Shown here: positions 6,688-13,896 of the stretch, in pieces
Layout: every line of letters starts with the position of its first letter
Position numbering within the stretch: the first letter of the stretch is position 1
Source: a virus
Length of the DNA: 28,446 nt
Virus record (IMG/VR): IMGVR_UViG_3300009603_001999
Location: 1-28,446 of that record
Direction: 5' to 3' (one strand)
Made by a program: the position numbers and the translations under genes
The notes under the pieces: model-generated
What the model saw: the letters and a program-made list of their open reading frames with translations, nothing else
What the model was told of the DNA's origin: nothing
The model's database searches: none

Positions 6688-6767
6688 AATGAATTATTGT
6701 TCATTAAGCTGATATAACCTCGTCAGGAAATGTTTCTATGCAAGAACGCGCTACTAGTCGCATAGAA
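6688..6767. promoter_or_regulatory. intergenic region with two hairpins
   Basis: The 172-bp gap between the 75-aa and 52-aa genes holds two stems: AATGAA/TTCATT (6688-6693 with 6700-6705, 6-nt loop) and TTCTATGC/GCATAGAA (6734-6741 with 6760-6767, 18-nt loop). No U-tract follows. No well-spaced -35/-10 pair is seen on the minus strand, so a promoter here is possible but not shown. Confidence 0.3.
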
Positions 6768-6794
6768 GACATAATTACGGTCTTCAGCACCCTT

Positions 6795-7022
6795 TTATAA
6801 TTTGTCAAACAACCACTTGAGTAAGAAATCATTTATCTTTTTTTCTGCTTTAATCCTTAATTTTCGTTTTGGCTCTTCTGTCCATTTTATCTTTTTGGCT
6901 TTATATTCCTCGGATATACTATCATAGCGTACTGGTGCACAAAAATGATAATCTTCGTTAAGAACACCATAATAATAAGTAGTCTGATTATAATTCTCAT
7001 CCATTTCAATATGTACTGACAT
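6795..7022 (-). CDS. hypothetical 75-aa protein
   Basis: Unrecognised. The first half is Tyr-rich and acidic (NYNQTTYYYGVLNEDYHF), the second half is basic and helical, ending FLLKWLFDKL. SD AAAGGAG lies 6 nt before the ATG. It follows the Cas4-like nuclease by 3 nt and so belongs to the same transcript. Confidence 0.55.
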   Translation of the reverse strand: MSVHIEMDENYNQTTYYYGVLNEDYHFCAPVRYDSISEEYKAKKIKWTEEPKRKLRIKAEKKINDFLLKWLFDKL

Positions 7023-7025
7023 TCT

Positions 7026-7904
7026 TTACTCCTTTACGTAGGGGCAGGTGTGACGCACATCACAGAATCTTTCACACTTCACACCACCCCAGGTTTCCTC
7101 TTCATTACATTTCTCAGGAAGTTCTTTAGTTTCCAAAGCTTTAAGCAATAAGTCTCTTTTCTCAAGAAACTTTTCTTTAAGTCTTTCGTTGTCTATCATC
7201 GGAACTTTTATTAAGTATATATTCCTATCAATGCCACGCTCTCTTGCCATCTGTATACCACCATCCCTTACCGTAGCTTGTATATACATTTTATCAACTT
7301 CATATCCCTCACATTCTAACATATATCTATACCAATTCAACTGCCACTTCCAATCTCCAAAGTCAGCTTTTTCCTCATTTTTATAAAATTCTTTTACCTT
7401 CCTGGGAGATCCTTTCCTTCCCCACTTACCATTTCTTAAGTATACTGCTCCAGACGGGTCATCTATTAAACAAAAGCTCATACCAAGTGCCTGTGCTACC
7501 TTATAGGAGCCACAGTTTTTATAATCAACAAGTACTTTACTCTTTGGATCGTACATATCAAGTATCCCTGTTATACCGTGCCTTTCCATCGCCTTCTCTG
7601 ATAATATATCATCATCGGAATCTTCAAGCTTTTCGTGGTGCATAGTACCTGTTAGTGCAAACGCTCTTTCTTGAGGGTTTATAAAATAATTTTCAGTCCT
7701 TTTTAAGTAAGCCTCGCAAGTCCCTGTGAGAAGTTCTGTTGTGCTTGGCTTTCTATCATTAGGTCTTTGCTTTGCCATATACTTTAATGTTGATATAGTG
7801 CATCCCAATTTCTCCATATCAACCAACCCATTGAAACAGGCTTCAAAAGATACCTCCATCAATGTATAAGGCCCAGCTTGATACTTAAATCCTATTGCTG
7901 GCAT
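7026..7904 (-). CDS. Cas4/RecB-like PD-(D/E)XK nuclease with Fe-S cysteines
   Basis: A 292-aa protein. The nuclease core shows GTMHHEKLE (86-94), Asp116 in GILDMYD, and VDYKN (126-130) forming the D...D-x-K site, then QLNWYRYML, the QxxxY motif of the RecB/Cas4 family. Four C-terminal cysteines (266, 277, 281, 287; C-x10-C-x3-C-x5-C) fit a 4Fe-4S cluster. In phages this enzyme usually acts as a 5'-3' or end-processing exonuclease making single strands for an annealase; here the annealase and SSB-like genes lie a little downstream. SD AAGGAG precedes the ATG, which overlaps the upstream gene by 13 nt. Confidence 0.83.
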   Translation of the reverse strand: MPAIGFKYQAGPYTLMEVSFEACFNGLVDMEKLGCTISTLKYMAKQRPNDRKPSTTELLTGTCEAYLKRTENYFINPQERAFALTGTMHHEKLEDSDDDILSEKAMERHGITGILDMYDPKSKVLVDYKNCGSYKVAQALGMSFCLIDDPSGAVYLRNGKWGRKGSPRKVKEFYKNEEKADFGDWKWQLNWYRYMLECEGYEVDKMYIQATVRDGGIQMARERGIDRNIYLIKVPMIDNERLKEKFLEKRDLLLKALETKELPEKCNEEETWGGVKCERFCDVRHTCPYVKE

Positions 7905-8104
7905 TTTATTTTACTCCTTTTCACTTTAATTACACTTCTTAAACCATATTTTCTTCTTGCCTTTTTTAAACTGTTAACTTTAACTATCTCATAATTCTCG
8001 TCTCTGTCATCCTCAAGGTAAATATGAGTATAACGTATAAGTTGTTCCTCTTCTAAAGGCATTTTTTCTCTGTTTATAAAATCAATGAATTGAGATGCTC
8101 TCAT
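7892..8104 (-). CDS. hypothetical 70-aa basic protein
   Basis: Unrecognised. An acidic N-terminal half is followed by a strongly basic C-terminus (KKARRKYGLRSVIKVKRSKI). It sits between the SET-domain gene (4 nt upstream) and the nuclease (13-nt overlap). GAG lies 7 nt before the ATG. Charge suggests nucleic-acid contact. Confidence 0.55.
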   Translation of the reverse strand: MRASQFIDFINREKMPLEEEQLIRYTHIYLEDDRDENYEIVKVNSLKKARRKYGLRSVIKVKRSKIKCQQ

Positions 8105-8108
8105 TTAT

Positions 8109-8399
8109 TTACTCTACCTTATACATTTCATATTTAAGTGTTAGCTCTTGTCCTGCTTTAATATCTTCTGTCGTTTCGAGCCAGTTTCTGTTTGATGCCC
8201 TTAGTAGTGTGCAGTTTGGTGATTTGGAGTGATTTATAAATCCTCCAAGTGGCGATCTGGTTACTTCTTCCCATAGAAAATAGTGGGTGATACCTATTCT
8301 TGTTTTATTCTCTATATCTTCAGTAGCAAACAATCCAAGTCCTTCTATGCCAGACTGTTTGATAGTAAGATAATCTGGGAGTGGTTTATACTTTTTCAT
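8109..8399 (-). CDS. minimal SET-domain protein (putative lysine methyltransferase)
   Basis: Only 96 aa, but both SET hallmarks are present. GIEGLGLFATEDI (18-29) matches the N-terminal SET strand, NHSKSPNC (56-63) the SAM-pocket/pseudoknot motif (NHS-x2-PNC), and GQELTLKY (83-90) the closing motif with its Tyr. Pre-SET and post-SET parts are absent. SET proteins transfer methyl from SAM to protein lysines; bacterial and viral minimal versions are known, with few substrates established. A host or phage DNA-associated protein is a possible target. The ATG lies inside the last codons of the 87-aa gene (14-nt overlap) with little SD, so it is translationally coupled and probably made at modest level. 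Confidence 0.82.
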   Translation of the reverse strand: MKKYKPLPDYLTIKQSGIEGLGLFATEDIENKTRIGITHYFLWEEVTRSPLGGFINHSKSPNCTLLRASNRNWLETTEDIKAGQELTLKYEMYKVE

Positions 8400-8649
8400 A
8401 CAAAGAACTTAGCTGTTTTTCTAGCTTGGTTTTTGAAAGATCTACTCCGTATCCGAATGTTAATTCAGCGTGTCTAGTAGCATTTCGTATTAAAGAGAAA
8501 AGCTTTTTAACTTGCTTTTTATTGTATTTGTAATTTTTCCTCTCAGAACAATTAGATAATGAGATTATTGATTCCACTACTTTTATTGTTCTATATGTAG
8601 CAACTCTATTAAATCTTTCTTTGATAATTTCTTTGTTACACTTCTCCAT
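8386..8649 (-). CDS. hypothetical 87-aa helical protein
   Basis: Unrecognised. Basic and all-helical by composition, with two Cys not arranged as a zinc site. SD AAAGGA precedes the ATG, which overlaps the MazG-like gene by 14 nt; its own end overlaps the SET gene by 14 nt. Confidence 0.55.
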   Translation of the reverse strand: MEKCNKEIIKERFNRVATYRTIKVVESIISLSNCSERKNYKYNKKQVKKLFSLIRNATRHAELTFGYGVDLSKTKLEKQLSSLYEKV

Positions 8650-8842
8650 TACTTTTCCTTTCCTTTAGCTGAATCAACCTACAAGCAAGGTATACACAGG
8701 TATCGAGAATTTCCTCAAGGGATTCCACAATAAAATCCCTTTTGTCTGTAACAAGTATTTCTTCTCCATACTTGTCTGCACCTGCATCAAGCCTGCTCTT
8801 TATGAGGTTCAATACTTCTTCGTTTATTCTTCTTGACTTCAA
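8636..8842 (-). CDS. small MazG-like (all-alpha NTP pyrophosphohydrolase-type) protein
   Basis: 68 aa with the pattern of phage MazG-like proteins: 'SRLDAGADKYGEEILVTD' (the A-x-KYG segment), then 'FIVESLEEILDTCVYLACRLIQL', where ESLEEILD supplies the acidic metal-binding helix. Such enzymes hydrolyse NTPs or (p)ppGpp-like nucleotides; at 68 aa this is a short version that would need oligomerisation and may lack full activity. The start is TTG, 5 nt after AAAGGA. It opens the run leading to the SET and nuclease genes. Confidence 0.55.
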   Translation of the reverse strand: MKSRRINEEVLNLIKSRLDAGADKYGEEILVTDKRDFIVESLEEILDTCVYLACRLIQLKERKSNGEV

Positions 8843-8864
8843 ACTATTCCTTTCATTTCTCTTT

Positions 8865-9104
8865 TTATCCAGTAATTTTATTTATGTATTCTTTTTTAGG
8901 ATTTGGCTCTTCCTTCTTATCACTAGCCATTTTTTCTTCTTCTTCCTTCCTTTCTTTTACCATTTGAGATATTTTAAGAAAATCATCTGCGAGTTTCTCA
9001 TATGTCTCTATTTTTTTAATCTTACTAGTTAAAAAGTCGAGTGATTCGAAAACCATCTCGACTTCTTCTTCAGTCATTTTTACAGTGACCACTATCTTAC
9101 ACAT
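8865..9104 (-). CDS. hypothetical 79-aa coiled-coil protein
   Basis: Unrecognised. A beta strand (CKIVVTVKM) leads into a long Glu/Lys helix (about 11-60) and a Lys/Pro-rich end. GGAAGGAG lies 9 nt before the ATG. It is the first gene after a promoter-like sequence at 9156-9185, so it probably begins a transcript covering the replication genes. Confidence 0.5.
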   Translation of the reverse strand: MCKIVVTVKMTEEEVEMVFESLDFLTSKIKKIETYEKLADDFLKISQMVKERKEEEEKMASDKKEEPNPKKEYINKITG

Positions 9105-9155
9105 ATCTCCTTTCTCCTTCCGTACTATGCGTTTTTAGCCCTAAAACACTATGTG

Positions 9156-9185
9156 AATATACCCACAATTCAATGTACATAACAA
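9156..9185 (-). promoter_or_regulatory. predicted sigma70-like promoter between ligase and replication blocks
   Basis: On the minus strand, -35 TTGTTA (9185-9180), an 18-nt spacer, and -10 TATATT (9161-9156). The -35 lies within an 11-bp motif, ATAACAAGTAC on the plus strand at 9179-9189, that recurs in two other intergenic regions. It would drive the 79-aa gene and genes downstream independently of the amidoligase operon. Confidence 0.5.
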
Positions 9186-9200
9186 GTACTTTCTTTCTCT

Positions 9201-10463
9201 TTACGGGTATGTTAATTGCATCGCATTAGATGAGAATTCAACTATACTCTCATCTGGTTCAGTGAATTTGTCGATCCTTTTGAGGACATAATCAACCACA
9301 TCATCTGAAAGGTGGAGGGTTTCCACAAACTCCGTGAATGTTATCTCCCTATCAGCCTCGGTGTATAGCTTCACCAGTTTTTTGCGGAAATCTGTGTAGA
9401 ATTCACCATCACTTTCTAGACTCCTGCCTACCTGTATCCCTGTCTTAACTATCGCCTGACAGAGATAGAGCCAGTTCTTCATCTTTCTCGGATTGTTGGT
9501 ACCAGAATGGTAGCGAAACTCTATCGAGCCGAGATAGATTCTTGCGTGCATATTCATTCCGTGATAACGAGAACTATTGTATTTATCGAGTGATGGTGAA
9601 TTTGAGCACGAATCGTACCAAGTATCTATAAAGCTTTCATTACTGTCGATACTCAGTATTGATTCTACACTCATAGGCAACGGTCTGCACCAAGTTGAAT
9701 TTAGTCTCGAGGTTGGAATCATTTTGTAGAGATATTTTTCTACCTTTTTCCCAACCAGGAGTACTCCCTTTAGTTCTTCCCATTGTAGATCTCTTGCATC
9801 AATGTGTACGTGTAGTCCACAAGAAGTATTTGGATAGCAAGAGTTCATCCTAAGGTGCAACGCTAATGAATCTATGCTTTCGTAAAGCATATCTCCATTT
9901 TGTGGTGCTTTTAATAAGAATTCTGCACCATCCTCTGGGAGGCTTCCGTCTGTGGTCATCATCCAATCTGGAGGACATCCATCTCTCACATCACCCCAAT
10001 CTGAGCCCAATATCGTTTCAACTTCTAAAGAAGCAAGTCTCTTGAATGGATTTTTATCGTATGTTTCGCTTTCCTTTATTACGAAGCTTGCTCCAGATGA
10101 ATAGGATTCAAGTGATATATTTCTATCTCTTTCTTCCCAGCAACTGTTACAGTAGTAGTAATCCTCGTCATAGCTTGCCTCCTCTCTTTCTACCTCCGCA
10201 TCACAAACATCGCAGTTAGTATATCTCTCGTAATAGCAATCCTCACAGTACACATAATCATTGCTATGTTCTGAGCGATATATCCTATTTCGAGGTAGTT
10301 CGTGATCGCAATCGCAACACATAGTAAAGAGATCTTCATAACATTGATGACAGAACGGTTCACCTTCTTCATACCGATTTGACCCGAAGATTTCAGATTC
10401 AGAGTAATGTATATCATTTCTATCGGTATTTTTATCACAATGTCTACATCTTATTTTTACCAT
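9201..10463 (-). CDS. amidoligase (GS-like COOH-NH2 ligase) with three N-terminal Zn modules
   Basis: 420 aa. Residues 1-110 carry three CxxC...CxxC modules (Cys 6/9-38/41, 49 or 50/52-73/76, 84/87-105/108). Residues about 143-340 are an amidoligase_2-type domain: LASLEVET (143-150), DGSLPEDGAEFLLKAP (172-187), SCGLHVHIDARDL (214-226), SSRYHGMNMHAR (297-308) and GSIEFRYHSGTNN (312-324). Glu/His/Arg in these motifs form the ATP/metal site of the glutamine-synthetase fold. The family makes amide bonds between a carboxylate and an amine; the substrate here is unknown. SD AGGAGG lies before the ATG. It is the last gene of an operon with the amidotransferase and a second ligase. Confidence 0.85.
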   Translation of the reverse strand: MVKIRCRHCDKNTDRNDIHYSESEIFGSNRYEEGEPFCHQCYEDLFTMCCDCDHELPRNRIYRSEHSNDYVYCEDCYYERYTNCDVCDAEVEREEASYDEDYYYCNSCWEERDRNISLESYSSGASFVIKESETYDKNPFKRLASLEVETILGSDWGDVRDGCPPDWMMTTDGSLPEDGAEFLLKAPQNGDMLYESIDSLALHLRMNSCYPNTSCGLHVHIDARDLQWEELKGVLLVGKKVEKYLYKMIPTSRLNSTWCRPLPMSVESILSIDSNESFIDTWYDSCSNSPSLDKYNSSRYHGMNMHARIYLGSIEFRYHSGTNNPRKMKNWLYLCQAIVKTGIQVGRSLESDGEFYTDFRKKLVKLYTEADREITFTEFVETLHLSDDVVDYVLKRIDKFTEPDESIVEFSSNAMQLTYP

Positions 10464-10472
10464 AATCTCCTC

Positions 10473-10766
10473 CTATGCTATTGCATTGTTTGCTGTTATC
10501 AGAGCGAATACCCAAATACTCACTTCCCTAAGCCAACCTATCTTTTTAAGGGTATCGTATATTTCATCAATCCCACCATCAACCTCTTTACCTTCAAGGA
10601 CTTTTATCTGATGTTTGAGATGTTTCAGATAATCCTCGAAACTGTCAGTATTGACAAAAGGATTCTTCTTTGCCCTCTGGTATAATCTCTCCAATACGTA
10701 CTTCTTTGACTTGATTTTTATTGGTGTTGATATACCAACGAGCATTGCTTTTCTTTTCTTTTTCAT
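10473..10766 (-). CDS. 97-aa Lys-rich protein inside the amidoligase operon
   Basis: Unrecognised. A basic start (MKKKRKAMLVG ... KIKSKKYVLERLYQRAKK), a helical middle with many Lys/Glu, and a hydrophobic C-terminus (WLREVSIWVFALITANNAIA), which could be a short membrane or interaction helix. Its ATG overlaps the amidotransferase stop (ATGA) and it ends 9 nt before the second ligase gene, so the three are co-translated. Position makes it a candidate substrate, carrier or adaptor for the ligases; that is inference, since no family is recognised. Confidence 0.6.
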   Translation of the reverse strand: MKKKRKAMLVGISTPIKIKSKKYVLERLYQRAKKNPFVNTDSFEDYLKHLKHQIKVLEGKEVDGGIDEIYDTLKKIGWLREVSIWVFALITANNAIA

Positions 10767-11983
10767 ACATTATCTCCTACATTGAATCGTTCTATTTTCT
10801 CAGGAAGGAGTAATACTTCCTGCTCATCATCGTCTTTTTCATCATATGGATCTGGATCGCAACCATCACAAATGAGTGATTCTCCGAAGTCAGTCATTTC
10901 ATTTTTATCCACCCAATCTGAGCACCAATCACATAACCTGAGATCTGGATTGTTTTTCTTATTTTGTTCAATCTCCTCAAGTTTGCACTCTTCCCAGCAG
11001 TCTCCACAAAGTGTCCAATGAAGATCGTCTACATACTTGGTATCTTTTTTACTCACCCAGCATTTGCAGTAATCACATTGGACGTGAGAATTATGGTTAT
11101 GGGTAGTTATCTGTTCTGCCCTGACATCCTCCCTGCAGTTCCAACATAGTTTGGTTTTATAGTACGTTGTAGCTCCACACTCGGTACACCTTGAGGATTC
11201 ACCTTGATAGCCAGAATATCCGTAATAAGAGCCAGAATAGTATTTGCTAACCTTTGGTTTGAACTTCTCTTTAGTGTGAATTGGCGAACTGTTAAAGTTT
11301 TCCGTTTCACATCCGTAGATTATTCCTTTTTTGAGTGAACCACATTTAAGAGTCCCCAGACCTGCATTACTCAAAGCCGTATGTAATATTAGCTCTGTGC
11401 TTGCCCAGAAGAGAATCTTAGCTTTTTTCCAGTATGCAACACATAGAGGCCTCGATGATTCCCTTGCAAGATAGACAATGCTCGGATCGTCTTTAATGAA
11501 GGTAATCGCATAGTCGCCATCTATCTTTTCAAGAGCATTTTTGATTTTGTTCCTGTTTATTGCACCAAAGATGGCTTCGGAGTCAACTTCTATTGTTTTG
11601 TTCATCTTTCTAGCGAGTTCATTATGGTTACTTAATACACCATTATGAGCTCCGACAACTTTGCCTATGGCAAATGGATGAGCATTTCTAATAGATATTG
11701 TTCCGTGTGTAGCGAGCCTTACGTGTCCTAGAACTGCAGTTGTAGAGCGATTCAGTTCGGGAATTATTTTTTCTTCCCAATCTTCGTGCTCAATCATATC
11801 AAAGGAGGGCATAACAGTTTTAAATATTGACCTTGACTCTTTCGAGATGAAGGCTATACCTGTACTGTCTGTTCCTCTTACTGATGATTCATCTGCAAGA
11901 TACTGGAGTACCAGTCTTGATTGCTCAATCTGGAAGTTGTTTTGTGAGTCAGCCTTTTTTGCTAACCCGAATACTCCACACAT
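10763..11983 (-). CDS. class-II glutamine amidotransferase with three C-terminal Zn modules
   Basis: 406 aa. The N-terminal Ntn-hydrolase domain (about 2-225) has the catalytic Cys2 exposed after Met removal (MCGVFG), RGTDSTG (36-42), GHVRLATHG (86-94), NAHPF (100-104), GAHNGVLSNHNEL (111-123) and DGDYAI (155-160), all typical of GATase II. It should hydrolyse glutamine to glutamate and pass ammonia to a partner. No synthetase or isomerase domain is fused; instead the tail has three CxxC...CxxC modules (266/269-280/283, 303/306-326/329, 351/354-372/375) and an acidic end. AAGGA lies 7 nt before the ATG. It is placed between the two ligases, the obvious ammonia acceptors. Confidence 0.9.
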   Translation of the reverse strand: MCGVFGLAKKADSQNNFQIEQSRLVLQYLADESSVRGTDSTGIAFISKESRSIFKTVMPSFDMIEHEDWEEKIIPELNRSTTAVLGHVRLATHGTISIRNAHPFAIGKVVGAHNGVLSNHNELARKMNKTIEVDSEAIFGAINRNKIKNALEKIDGDYAITFIKDDPSIVYLARESSRPLCVAYWKKAKILFWASTELILHTALSNAGLGTLKCGSLKKGIIYGCETENFNSSPIHTKEKFKPKVSKYYSGSYYGYSGYQGESSRCTECGATTYYKTKLCWNCREDVRAEQITTHNHNSHVQCDYCKCWVSKKDTKYVDDLHWTLCGDCWEECKLEEIEQNKKNNPDLRLCDWCSDWVDKNEMTDFGESLICDGCDPDPYDEKDDDEQEVLLLPEKIERFNVGDNV

Positions 11984-12001
11984 AGTTTGTTCCTTTCTTT
12001 T

Positions 12002-13879
12002 TTATTGATTAAAGTAATCTCTTACTTCGTCTTTATTGTGTTGTTCCTTGTATGCTTCCTTCTCATCTGAGAAGAATCCATATAAGTTTTCTTCTCCAAT
12101 CATTTGGAGATAATCTTCAAGACCAATTCCGACGTAGCCTGAATCTTTAAATTCTTTATTTAATTCTTTTTTGGAGCTATGTACAACTGCGAGGCAAAAC
12201 TTAAGCCAACTCATTATAAATCTGGAAGTTGTTCTCGTGGGAAAGTATCTGAACTCAATAGTACCGTGGAGGAATCTGGAATGGAGATTTAAACCACGGT
12301 ATCTTGAATCATTATATTTGTCTGTTGTCATCTCTACATCACTTAATGTCATATACCAAAGCTCTGCAAAGTCTTTCATATCATTTATTCTGAGAATACT
12401 CTCTGTCCAATGATTCATATGTCTTGGCAGGGGAGCTGAATATTTCCTTTTAAATCTTATGATTGGAAGAGATAAATACATATATTCTTCCATTTTTAAC
12501 ATTATGAGCAATATTCTCCTTAGTTCTTTATGTCTTAAAAGTCTTGCATCTATATGAAAATGAATACCACAGGAGGAATCTCCCCACATATACTTATTAT
12601 CAATATAATTTAATATTTTATTAAGAGATTTAAACATATTATCTCCATTTAGCGGACCGTGAGATCTTAATTCTATCCCAAGATGTTCATCGCTTAGAGA
12701 AGCATCACTGCCACAAACCCAACCTTCTGGGAGTCCGTACAGATCTCCTTCGCTTTCATCATATTCGTCAGCATCTCTGAGAAGTTCTATTTCTACTCCA
12801 ATGTGTTCTTGGTATTTTATTTCATTATAGGTTTCAGATGCTCTAAATACAGATGGAGGATATACCCTCACAGGATTTGATGCTATCCTTGAAATTAAAT
12901 TTTTGGAGCATTTTTCACATCTCCTTTCACTATCTATATACATAGATTTGAGGAAGTCTTTTTTAAGTTCTCGCCCTAGCTCCACCATACTATAATTTCT
13001 AAAAGCATCCTGTGTTTTGGAGAATCTTTCTTTCCACATTTCACAACTTCCACAGTAGAAATATAATCTCTCTACACAACCATCACAGAATAAATCTTTT
13101 GCATCTGGTATTTTCTCAAATGATCCACAAAAGTAGTTACTATATCCCCACAAATTGTTTACTTCAGAGCATTTTGTACACTCAAAGTGCATATTTTGTA
13201 AACATCCATTACATATAAAATTTGATGGATAGAGATGCCTTCTGCCAAAGTACCTTCCCATAGTTTCTGGAGCAATTCTCATACATATCTTGCACGGAAT
13301 ATCACTTTCATCAAAAATTTCTCCTCTCGCTAGAATGTATTTTAATTGCTCCATTTTATAGTGTGTATTTCTTATGGCTAAGTGACAGTTTCTAATATAC
13401 TTCTTTCTGTTCCTTACTGGAGATCTCATTTCACTACTATTATATCTTGTTTGATTTAATATATACATAGTTACTCTATCAGAATTTTGATAATTTCTGG
13501 TAACTCCCAAATATGGATATATTGGAGGATCATCCTTATACGAATCACCATCACGAGATGATGCAAATCTCAATGGAACCCTTACTTTACTGAGAATTGA
13601 CCTCATATATTCTTGGTACTCAAATTCATCTCCCTCATTACCTAGCCTTCTCTTTCCTTTGAATACATTTTTCGCAGTTGGGAGGAAAAGTAGATAATGG
13701 AAGTGAAACCAACTAGAAGTTTTATGATTTACTAATTCTCCATCTTCCACAGTTACCATTCTGTGAGAAAGTCTAAAGTATGGATAATCCTCTTCTATCA
13801 ACTTACCAACTTCGTTTACGACTCCTCCCTCGTTAAAGGCTTTTAGTATAAGAAAAGAGTCATTTTTCTTAAATGTCAT
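12002..13879 (-). CDS. large amidoligase with internal Zn modules (paralogue)
   Basis: 625 aa. Residues 1-180 form an unrecognised domain rich in Arg/Tyr/Phe. Residues 196-324 hold three CxxC...CxxC modules (196/199-223/226, 234/237-265/268, 276/279-321/324). Residues about 358-570 are an amidoligase domain paralogous to the 420-aa protein: HIGVEIEL (359-366), SDASL...GIELRSHGPL (391-410), SSCGIHFHIDARLL (435-448), KYNDSRYRGLNLHSR (521-535) and GTIEFRYFPTRT (539-550). The usual HSGT after EFRY is FPTR here, so activity or specificity may differ. AAGGAG precedes the ATG. It is the first gene of the amide-chemistry operon. Confidence 0.82.
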   Translation of the reverse strand: MTFKKNDSFLILKAFNEGGVVNEVGKLIEEDYPYFRLSHRMVTVEDGELVNHKTSSWFHFHYLLFLPTAKNVFKGKRRLGNEGDEFEYQEYMRSILSKVRVPLRFASSRDGDSYKDDPPIYPYLGVTRNYQNSDRVTMYILNQTRYNSSEMRSPVRNRKKYIRNCHLAIRNTHYKMEQLKYILARGEIFDESDIPCKICMRIAPETMGRYFGRRHLYPSNFICNGCLQNMHFECTKCSEVNNLWGYSNYFCGSFEKIPDAKDLFCDGCVERLYFYCGSCEMWKERFSKTQDAFRNYSMVELGRELKKDFLKSMYIDSERRCEKCSKNLISRIASNPVRVYPPSVFRASETYNEIKYQEHIGVEIELLRDADEYDESEGDLYGLPEGWVCGSDASLSDEHLGIELRSHGPLNGDNMFKSLNKILNYIDNKYMWGDSSCGIHFHIDARLLRHKELRRILLIMLKMEEYMYLSLPIIRFKRKYSAPLPRHMNHWTESILRINDMKDFAELWYMTLSDVEMTTDKYNDSRYRGLNLHSRFLHGTIEFRYFPTRTTSRFIMSWLKFCLAVVHSSKKELNKEFKDSGYVGIGLEDYLQMIGEENLYGFFSDEKEAYKEQHNKDEVRDYFNQ

Positions 13880-13896
13880 TACCTATTCTCCTTTAA

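Noticed and set aside
9201-13879. LIM-type Cys modules as a sign of eukaryotic sequence
   Set aside because: Prokaryotic SD sites, overlapping genes and phage packaging genes surround them; bacterial zinc ribbons of this form are common.
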